A DNA stretch of 7,877 nucleotides from Hyphomicrobiales bacterium. Lineage in GTDB: Bacteria; Pseudomonadota; Alphaproteobacteria; Rhizobiales; GCA-2746425. Shown here piece by piece: positions 1-5,564 of the stretch. The position numbers and the translations under genes were made by a program. The stretch covers positions 478 through 8,354 of the forward strand of contig NVXB01000021.1 in NCBI GenBank assembly GCA_002746425.1. Direction: 5' to 3'. Positions within the stretch are counted from its first letter, which is position 1; every line of letters begins with the position of its first letter. Under the pieces are notes generated by a model. It was not told the origin of the DNA. It made no database searches and saw only the letters and a program-made list of their open reading frames with translations.

Positions 1-2
1 TC

Positions 3-791
3 TTTCCCATTTTGTCTTTGCTTGCACTTGGAACAGTATTGGCCAGCATCGCTCTGCCTATCTTTGCCGGCGGGGACATAGAAGGCACCTTTGCCGCCAT
101 CACATCAGACCCGGAATACTTTGAAAACCCGATCTTTTATGTTGCTGGCTTCGCCATTTATTTCGCGCTCTATTTCATCATAATCTTTTTCAACGCTGCT
201 CTCATTGCATGCGTTAAAATTCGCTTTGCCGGTGGCGACCCAACCGTCATGGACGGCATTCGCGCATCTGTTGCCAATTTGCCAAAAATCTTCTTTTGGG
301 CACTGTTTACAGCCACCATTGGATTTATCCTCAATCAATTGGGAAACAAAAGCAGCGGGATTATGAAATTCGTCATTGGCCTCGTGGGCGCTGGCTGGTC
401 GATTGCAAGCTTTTTTGCCATTCCAATTATTGTCTCTGAAAAAGTTGGCCCGATAACTGCCGTTAAGCGCTCTGTTGCCATCATCCGCAAAACCTGGGGT
501 GAAGCGCTGATTGCTGAAGTTGGCCTATCTGCGCTGTTTGGCATGTTTGGGTTTGCCATTGTCTTACTAATATTTGCCTCAGTAATAGTTTTTGAAATTT
601 CAGTGGTTTTGGGCGCAGCCCTCATCTTCATCTTAGTATCTGCGCTCATTTTGCTGATACTTGTGCTGACCACGCTCAGCACAATTTTAAAAGCCGCACT
701 CTATGTCTATGCAATTGATGGCAAAATTCCTGATCAATTTGACGACGACATGATTACGGGTGCATTTCCAGTAGAACAGGCTTCCAAATAG
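3..791 (+). CDS. DUF6159-type integral membrane protein, 5'-truncated by window edge
   Basis: The reading frame is open to the left edge, so the true start lies outside; 262 residues are visible before the TAG stop. A TTG at position 12 is in frame but is most likely an internal leucine. The visible part is very hydrophobic, with about six membrane segments (roughly residues 4-23, 46-69, 95-113, 120-144, and two or more in the stretch 170-235). Blocks I associate from memory with DUF6159 are present: FNAALIACVKIRFAGGDPT after the second segment, the FFWALFTATIGFIL segment, and EKVGPITAVKRSVAIIRKTWGEAL, where a conserved Lys-Arg-Ser and Trp-Gly-Glu lie on a cytosolic-looking amphipathic stretch. 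Proteins of this type are usually somewhat longer, so perhaps 20-50 residues are missing. No enzymatic motif is visible and the function is unknown. The next gene is on the same strand 53 bp downstream and may share its transcript. Confidence 0.8.
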   Translation, partial: FPILSLLALGTVLASIALPIFAGGDIEGTFAAITSDPEYFENPIFYVAGFAIYFALYFIIIFFNAALIACVKIRFAGGDPTVMDGIRASVANLPKIFFWALFTATIGFILNQLGNKSSGIMKFVIGLVGAGWSIASFFAIPIIVSEKVGPITAVKRSVAIIRKTWGEALIAEVGLSALFGMFGFAIVLLIFASVIVFEISVVLGAALIFILVSALILLILVLTTLSTILKAALYVYAIDGKIPDQFDDDMITGAFPVEQASK

Positions 792-835
792 ATCACCCAA
801 TAACCAGCAATACAGATCAGCCATTGCCAGACAAA

Positions 836-839
836 AAGG
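836..839 (+). promoter_or_regulatory. Ribosome binding site of the small exported protein gene
   Basis: AAGG lies five bases before the ATG at 845. The alternative in-frame TTG at 824 has no comparable purine run at a proper distance and would put charged residues in front of the signal peptide. This site therefore supports the ATG at 845 as the start. Confidence 0.5.
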
Positions 840-844
840 TGTTT

Positions 845-1444
845 ATGAAAATGATCCAAATGATATTGGCAATGCTACTTGCCCTTTTCAGCTCATCCCT
901 CGCCATGGCCAGTGATAGCATTGTGGAGATTTCTGCCGTATTGGACTTTTCATCGCCCGATGAGGCCGCAGCAAATACATTTTTTGAAAAACTGCACGCA
1001 AACTCTGGAAAGGCGATATGGCTAAATCTGGAGATCATTCCGCACCAGCCATTTTCTCCTTTAATCAAAACGGAAAATGAGGGCTCAAAGAAGAATGTCG
1101 CCAGAATTTTGGATGGACAATCGGGCTATGTCTTACGAGAGAAAGCACGAGATTCTATGCCCAGGAACCGTGGTGATATCGTATGCGGCTCAGGTAAATT
1201 TGGCGGTGTAGATAATTACGATCAAGATTTTGAGCTTACATTCAATCACCCAATCCATTTTCATTCGCCAACGACGATTATCATCGGCAACCGCCAATCC
1301 TATCCGTTTCATTCAATCATCTGCGGTGTGGAAGATTACACGAGGCAAGAACTTACGCATCTGCATATCAAAGGCGCGTTTGTCGTGATGTCTGCAACCA
1401 TTCCAACAGCTCAGGAAATAACCCTATTTCCCTATAACCCATGA
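845..1444 (+). CDS. Hypothetical exported protein with N-terminal signal peptide
   Basis: This gene encodes 199 residues from the ATG at 845. The first 22 residues form a classical signal peptide: a lysine near the start, a hydrophobic core (ILAMLLALF), and a probable signal peptidase I site after the Ala-Met-Ala that precedes Ser-Asp. The mature protein of about 177 residues should be periplasmic or secreted. There is no lipobox cysteine and no second membrane segment. It has exactly two cysteines, C114 in GDIVCGSG and C160 in SIICGVED, which could form a disulfide after export. A histidine-rich patch (HPIHFHSP, near residues 135-142) sits between them and might bind metal, but this is speculative. 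I do not recognise the family, and no catalytic signature is visible. The gene follows the DUF6159-type gene on the same strand and ends 15 bp from the convergent GGDEF-EAL gene. Confidence 0.75.
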   Translation: MKMIQMILAMLLALFSSSLAMASDSIVEISAVLDFSSPDEAAANTFFEKLHANSGKAIWLNLEIIPHQPFSPLIKTENEGSKKNVARILDGQSGYVLREKARDSMPRNRGDIVCGSGKFGGVDNYDQDFELTFNHPIHFHSPTTIIIGNRQSYPFHSIICGVEDYTRQELTHLHIKGAFVVMSATIPTAQEITLFPYNP

Positions 1445-1459
1445 TTTTGAGGCGCTGAC

Positions 1460-3415
1460 CTAACCAGCACATTCCAGATCTTGATCAAAGGCCACATATT
1501 GCGCCGCGCTTCTGGCATCCATCGGGCGGCTAAAATAAAAGCCCTGATATTGTCTGCAGCCGATGCTTTCCAGCATTTGCAATTGGGGCTCAGTTTCAAC
1601 CCCCTCAACAATGCAATCAATTTTCAAATTGCAGCACAAATCCACAATCGATTTCACAATGTCCATTGAGGCCTGATCGGTTTCAATATCCATGATGAAG
1701 GATCTGTCGATTTTCAAACGGTCCAGTGGCAATTGGCGCACGTAGCTCAAGCTGGAATAGCCTGTGCCAAAATCATCCAGCGCAATTTGGGCCCCTGCTT
1801 CGCGCAACAGTTTTAGAGACTGATTAGCACGGCTGAAATCCTGCATCACGGCGGTTTCTGTGATCTCGAAAACCAGCCGGCTCGTTGGCAAGGGCGAGGC
1901 ATCAACAAGGGCCAATATGGACTGTATGGTTTCCGTTGAACAAAGCTCATAGGCCGACAGGTTGAAGGACAAATACTTGTCTTCAGGCCATGCTGCCGCC
2001 GCATCCACTGCCTTTTGCAACAACACAAGTGTCAGCTTGCTGATAATACCCATTTGCTCTGCGGAGCGGATAAACAACTCTGGTGAAACTTTGCCCAAAA
2101 CCGGATTATGCCAGCGGGCCAAAGCTTCAAAACCCTTTGTTTCGCCCTGAGCATGATCGACAATGGGTTGAAAGACCACCGACAATTCATTGTCCAAATC
2201 GGCCTCGCGCAAGCGCTGAGCGATCATTGAAACTTCCTTGAGAATCGTCTCATGCTCTATGGAATAAACGCCCACATGGCCTTTATTATTTTGCTTGGTA
2301 TAGTAAAGAGCATAATCTGCGCGCTCATACAGGGTTTGCGCATTGCGGCTGGCATCGGGGAAACGTGCAAGGCCAATGGTTGCCGATATCGTGGCGCTGC
2401 CATCATCAAAATCAAACGATTCGCTCATCGCATCAACAATGCGATCACAAGCGGATTCCGCCTCCAGATTGGTGCCGGGATGCGGCAAAATGATTGCAAA
2501 TTCATCGCCGCCCAGCCGAGCCAAAAACCCGTCATCGGGCATGACGGCCTGCATGCGCCGGGCAACTTCAATAAGCAGCCGGTCACCGGCCGCATGGCCA
2601 AAAATATCATTGATAGGTTTAAAGCCATCCAAATCCAGCAAACCAAGAACAAAATCTTCGCCGGTTCTTGTGCGCTCCTCGAGAGTTTCCTCGAGCTTTT
2701 CAAAGAAACAGCGCCTGTTTGGCAAACCGGTCAAACTATCCTCAGCAGCCAGACGGCGGTTTTCCCGGTTTAGAACCAGCAATGTGTTCTTCTGCTCATC
2801 CAGCGCTCGTTGCTTTTCAACACTATTTCGAAATTCTGTGTTGGAGCGTAGTAAGACCAGACCCATCGCCCCAGAAACAAGCAGAATGTTGACTGCAATC
2901 GCGCGATATACCATTTCTGGCTGGCTCAAAAGATACATCACCGATGGAATCGCAACCAACACAAATATCAAGGATGCAACCTGACGAAGTGGCATCAAGC
3001 AAGTAATCACGGCAATCATATTCAAGCCGATGAACAAGGTGACATGGCCCTTTGTAAAGGCGTCACCATAGCTAAACAGGGCTATGGCCCAGGCTGTCAT
3101 GGCCGCACCAAGAATGATCCCAAGGACAATTGTTAGTCTGAGTTGTCTGCGCACAATATCAATTGAGGGGCGGCGTTTACCGCGCGAAAACGCCATCCGC
3201 AGGGTTCTCACGACTCCAATGACGCAAAAAAATGCGGGGAACCCAATTGTAAGAAACTTCGGCGCCAGCCCATAATGGACATAGGACAGCGTGAGAGTGT
3301 TCACGATAACAATAGCATATAGCAGCGGTATTTGCTGCGAGAGCGCAGAAAATTGTGCAAGTGCAAGTTCTTTACTGTCACCAGAAGAATCTATGAAACG
3401 CCGAATACCAAACAC
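1460..3415 (-). CDS. Membrane-bound GGDEF-EAL cyclic-di-GMP turnover protein
   Basis: This 651-residue protein has three parts. Residues about 29-189 hold six likely transmembrane helices, a sensor-like anchor I cannot match to a named MASE domain. Residues 190-225 form a charged, probably coiled-coil linker. A GGDEF domain follows (about 225-385) and then an EAL domain (about 395-645). The GGDEF domain keeps D261, D263, N269, H274, D278 and an intact GGDEF at 302-306, so diguanylate cyclase activity is plausible. The usual RxxD inhibitory site before the active site is absent (PDDG is in its place). The EAL domain keeps E430 of EAL, N485, E517, D547-D548 of DDFGTGYSSL, K568, E604 and Q624, so phosphodiesterase activity is also plausible. 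The start is GTG at 3415 with a good ribosome binding site; the frame is closed by a stop shortly upstream. Which activity dominates cannot be told from sequence. The protein probably tunes c-di-GMP, and so motility or attachment, in response to an unknown signal. The gene stands alone. Confidence 0.96.
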   Translation of the reverse strand: MFGIRRFIDSSGDSKELALAQFSALSQQIPLLYAIVIVNTLTLSYVHYGLAPKFLTIGFPAFFCVIGVVRTLRMAFSRGKRRPSIDIVRRQLRLTIVLGIILGAAMTAWAIALFSYGDAFTKGHVTLFIGLNMIAVITCLMPLRQVASLIFVLVAIPSVMYLLSQPEMVYRAIAVNILLVSGAMGLVLLRSNTEFRNSVEKQRALDEQKNTLLVLNRENRRLAAEDSLTGLPNRRCFFEKLEETLEERTRTGEDFVLGLLDLDGFKPINDIFGHAAGDRLLIEVARRMQAVMPDDGFLARLGGDEFAIILPHPGTNLEAESACDRIVDAMSESFDFDDGSATISATIGLARFPDASRNAQTLYERADYALYYTKQNNKGHVGVYSIEHETILKEVSMIAQRLREADLDNELSVVFQPIVDHAQGETKGFEALARWHNPVLGKVSPELFIRSAEQMGIISKLTLVLLQKAVDAAAAWPEDKYLSFNLSAYELCSTETIQSILALVDASPLPTSRLVFEITETAVMQDFSRANQSLKLLREAGAQIALDDFGTGYSSLSYVRQLPLDRLKIDRSFIMDIETDQASMDIVKSIVDLCCNLKIDCIVEGVETEPQLQMLESIGCRQYQGFYFSRPMDARSAAQYVAFDQDLECAG

Positions 3416-3421
3416 AAATCG

Positions 3422-3427
3422 CCTACC
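3422..3427 (-). promoter_or_regulatory. Ribosome binding site supporting the GTG start of the GGDEF-EAL gene
   Basis: On the minus strand, GGTAGG lies six bases before the GTG at 3415. No ATG occurs in the frame between the upstream stop (3446-3448) and residue 74, and starting at residue 74 would delete the first two membrane helices. This purine run therefore decides the start. Confidence 0.6.
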
Positions 3428-3541
3428 ATCTTGAATAACCCTACGTCATTCTATCTAGAGATTTGTTTTTAAAACTTTATGAATTGGTGGTTGCATATCG
3501 CATGAAAATTCGGTTTATCAGCGAGAATTGTTTGCGTTATT

Positions 3542-3593
3542 CTTACCGCTTTCTTTGGTTTCTTAAAATTTGCTATGAACCAAATGCGGCAAG
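3542..3593. repeat. Two-part imperfect inverted repeat between the hydrolase and GGDEF-EAL genes
   Basis: The outer arms are CTTACCGC (3542-3549) and GCGGCAAG (3586-3593), with one mismatch that becomes a G-U pair in minus-strand RNA. The inner arms are TTTGGTT (3554-3560) and AACCAAA (3578-3584), a perfect 7-base match. The inner loop is 17 bases, and the two stems are separated by 4 bases on one side and 1 on the other. The element starts just past the hydrolase stop codon, so it could be a 3'-end hairpin protecting or ending the operon transcript. No U-run follows on the minus strand, so it is not a classical intrinsic terminator. It also lies about 130-180 bp upstream of the GGDEF-EAL start, where it could be an operator. 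Confidence 0.5.
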
Positions 3594-3602
3594 CAGGTTG
3601 TT

Positions 3603-4448
3603 TTAGGACGCTTTCATGATTTTGAAACCGTCAATTTCGCGGTAGAGCGGTAGGTTTTCCCAGCGATCATTGTCGTGCAGGATGATCAACTTACTCAAAT
3701 CGCCATCAATCTCATCGTTGATACGGTCGATGGTTTTGAGCTGCTCCCACACACTGCCAACGCCAAAAGCCAGTGGCACATAGACGCCGTCGGCTTTGCC
3801 ATCGTGTTTGTGACCGCACAGATTAGTGGCGGCGTAAACACAATCGCCAGAGACAACCAAGCGGCCGCGCGCGCTTTCCAAAATAACAAATTGCTGGCCC
3901 AGCGTGTGCCCCTCGCCGGTGCGCACATGAAGACCGGGCAGCAGATTATCCTTATCGCCATCGATCAAGGTCAGACGATGCTCGACAGAGGCGGTAAAAC
4001 CTGCGCGCAAATCATCGGGGTTGATGGCCATGGTCAAAAACCCAAATTGCGGCGGTAATGCCATGGCTTCCATCCAGCTCAGCCACTCACGCTTTTGGAT
4101 ATAAATTTGCGCGTTGGGGAATTTATAGACCGAGCCCATATGATCGAAATGCGCGTGGGAGAGCACAATATCTGTCACGTCTTCGGGTTTGACATCAAAT
4201 TCTTCGAGCATGCGCAGCGGGGATATCCAATAAGGAATGCCAAAGCTTTCGCTCATCTCCCCGCCAAGACCCTCTTTCATGAAACCAGTATCAACCAGCA
4301 CGATGCGATCACCGCTTCTGGCCAACACGAAGGAAAATGGCAGATCGATCAGCCCGGCCTCATGAGTGCCTTGCACCAAGCTAGCGATTGGTTGATCTTT
4401 CGAGCGGGCAAATTCTATAACGTGAACGTCCCAATTATTATTGCTCAT
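3603..4448 (-). CDS. Metallo-beta-lactamase-fold hydrolase, N-acyl homoserine lactonase-like
   Basis: This 281-residue cytoplasmic protein has no signal peptide. It carries the complete dinuclear zinc site of the AiiA/AttM lactonase group. SHAHFDHMG supplies H98, H100, D102 and H103, GEGHTLGQ supplies H181, VVSGDCVYA supplies D202, and ILHDND supplies H258. Y205 lies three residues after the bridging aspartate, the same spacing as the catalytic tyrosine (D191/Y194) of Bacillus AiiA. The N-terminal strand block SFVLARSGDRIVLVDTG is typical of the fold. Length is somewhat above the usual 250-275 residues. The family hydrolyses lactone rings (AHL signals, gamma-butyrolactone), but some members act on other esters, so the substrate is open. 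It is the last gene of the ABC importer cluster, 20 bp behind the permease, suggesting it processes the imported compound. The start is ATG at 4448; a TTG two codons earlier is too close to the ribosome binding site. Confidence 0.93.
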   Translation of the reverse strand: MSNNNWDVHVIEFARSKDQPIASLVQGTHEAGLIDLPFSFVLARSGDRIVLVDTGFMKEGLGGEMSESFGIPYWISPLRMLEEFDVKPEDVTDIVLSHAHFDHMGSVYKFPNAQIYIQKREWLSWMEAMALPPQFGFLTMAINPDDLRAGFTASVEHRLTLIDGDKDNLLPGLHVRTGEGHTLGQQFVILESARGRLVVSGDCVYAATNLCGHKHDGKADGVYVPLAFGVGSVWEQLKTIDRINDEIDGDLSKLIILHDNDRWENLPLYREIDGFKIMKAS

Positions 4449-4456
4449 TTTCAATT

Positions 4457-4462
4457 CCCCTC
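4457..4462 (-). promoter_or_regulatory. Strong ribosome binding site of the lactonase-like hydrolase gene
   Basis: GAGGGG on the minus strand lies eight bases before the ATG at 4448, inside the 20-bp gap after the permease stop. It sits only two bases from the alternative TTG at 4454, so it favours the ATG. It is the best ribosome binding site in the cluster, suggesting the hydrolase is translated independently of the permease. Confidence 0.65.
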
Positions 4463-4468
4463 AATTCG

Positions 4469-5467
4469 TCAGCTTTCAGCCAGCACACGGCCCAGACTGG
4501 ACAGGCCCACTGCCAACACCAGAATGGCACCCTGGAAGATATATTGCGAATAGGTTGGCGCGCCAAAAATATTCAGCCCGTTAAAGCCAAAGGCAATAAT
4601 CAACACCCCGATAAAAGTGCCAAAAACATGAAACTCACCATCGCGCAGTGTAGCTGAACCCAGGAACACCGCTGCAAAGGCGGTGAGCAGATAGCTATCC
4701 GCCGCACTGGTGGTGCCAGAGCCTAGGCGCGAGGCCAGCAAAACACCGGTCAACGAGGCACAAGCGCCAGATAGGGCAAGGCCAAAAATCTTGATATTAT
4801 CGACATTAATGCCCGACAGACGCGCTGCCGCTGGGTTGCCGCCCACCGCCTGAATGGCCTGGCCAATCGAGGTGCGCTCAACAAGAATCCAAAGCAGCAC
4901 CATAACCGCCAGCATGATAATAATATTATGTGGAACACCATGAAAACGGCCCAGCGAAATTTCCTTAAAAACTTCGGGAACGCCGGCAACAATCGGCACA
5001 CCAGCTGAATAGGCAAAGTTCAAGCCGACAACAATGGTACCAACGCCAAGGGTCGCGATCACGGAATTAACCCGTGCTTTGGTCACAATGAGCCCGTTGA
5101 CGACACCAATCAGCGCGCCAACTGCAACGACAATAATAATGGCCAGGAAAATAGGAATATGGTTTTGCACAATCAGCCCGGTCACCAACACACCCGCCAG
5201 GGAAGCGTTAAAGCCGACCGATAAATCCAGCTCGCCCACAATAACAGCCATGGTTAAACCACCGGCAATGATCATGGCCAAGGATGCCTGATTGAGCACA
5301 TTGGTGAAATTCGACACGCTAGGGAATGCCCGCGGCGACAGCACCGAGAAAATCAACAGCATAACGCCAAGGCCAACAATCGTGCCGTAACGCGCCATGG
5401 CACCGAGCAAAATTTTACTGCCGCGATTTTTGATAGGGGGTAGTGATTGATCGTCTGTATCAGTCAT
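4469..5467 (-). CDS. Sugar-type ABC transporter permease, RbsC family (BPD_transp_2)
   Basis: This 332-residue inner-membrane protein has about eight to ten transmembrane helices. It forms the translocation channel, probably as a homodimer, for an importer of the ribose/galactose class. Family marks include the MAVIVGELDLSVG block near residues 73-85, VNGLIVTKARVNSVIATLG near 123-141, and the cytoplasmic coupling loop GQAIQAVGGNPAAARLSGI near 202-220, which contacts the ATPase. FAAVFLGSATLRDGEFHVFG, near residues 265-284, is also typical. Length is normal for RbsC-type permeases. It lies between the ATPase gene (97 bp upstream) and the lactonase-like gene (20 bp downstream). The start is uncertain by three codons: ATG at 5467 is chosen, while the in-frame TTG at 5476 has a weak GAAAGA purine run before it. 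Neither has a strong ribosome binding site. The substrate is unknown. Confidence 0.95.
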   Translation of the reverse strand: MTDTDDQSLPPIKNRGSKILLGAMARYGTIVGLGVMLLIFSVLSPRAFPSVSNFTNVLNQASLAMIIAGGLTMAVIVGELDLSVGFNASLAGVLVTGLIVQNHIPIFLAIIIVVAVGALIGVVNGLIVTKARVNSVIATLGVGTIVVGLNFAYSAGVPIVAGVPEVFKEISLGRFHGVPHNIIIMLAVMVLLWILVERTSIGQAIQAVGGNPAAARLSGINVDNIKIFGLALSGACASLTGVLLASRLGSGTTSAADSYLLTAFAAVFLGSATLRDGEFHVFGTFIGVLIIAFGFNGLNIFGAPTYSQYIFQGAILVLAVGLSSLGRVLAES

Positions 5468-5488
5468 GGTTTTCAATTTATTCTTTCT

Positions 5489-5526
5489 TCAATTCAGTAT
5501 TCAGGCATCAATTCAATATTCAAGCA
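5489..5526. repeat. 19-bp tandem direct repeat in the ATPase-permease gap
   Basis: Two head-to-tail copies, TCAATTCAGTATTCAGGCA (5489-5507) and TCAATTCAATATTCAAGCA (5508-5526), match at 17 of 19 positions with both differences G to A. The copies abut with no spacer and lie 22 bp before the permease ATG. A poorer third-copy remnant beginning TCAATTTATTC may start at 5473. The element fills much of the only long gap inside the transporter cluster. It may be a recent slippage duplication, or two adjacent binding sites for a protein or small RNA. Confidence 0.8.
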
Positions 5527-5564
5527 CATTTTTGGGGTGGCATATCTTGGGAGGGAGATAGGCC

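Noticed and set aside
12..14. TTG as the start of the membrane protein gene
   Set aside because: The frame is open through the left window edge and the family normally has more N-terminal residues, so the TTG is probably an internal leucine codon.
105..682. Minus-strand frames opposite the DUF6159-type gene (77 and 115 codons)
   Set aside because: They lie within the membrane protein gene on the other strand. The 115-codon one is methionine, threonine and serine rich, as expected from antisense reading of hydrophobic codons.
2252..2984. Two long overlapping plus-strand frames (173 and 213 codons) opposite the GGDEF domain
   Set aside because: They lie wholly antisense to a well-supported GGDEF-EAL gene, and their translations are low-complexity (serine, arginine and lysine rich) with no family resemblance. 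They are shadows.
3416..3541. Sigma-70 promoter for the GGDEF-EAL gene
   Set aside because: The region is A/T-rich on the minus strand with several weak matches such as TAGAAT, but no pair of -35 and -10 boxes with proper spacing stands out enough to annotate.
3675..4058. 127-codon plus-strand frame opposite the lactonase-like gene
   Set aside because: It is antisense to the zinc-motif region of a clear hydrolase gene, with no ribosome binding site and no recognisable domain.
5527..5564. Short TATCT...AGATA hairpin just after the ATPase stop codon
   Set aside because: A five-base stem with no G/C content to speak of is expected by chance, and no U-tract follows, so it was not called a terminator.
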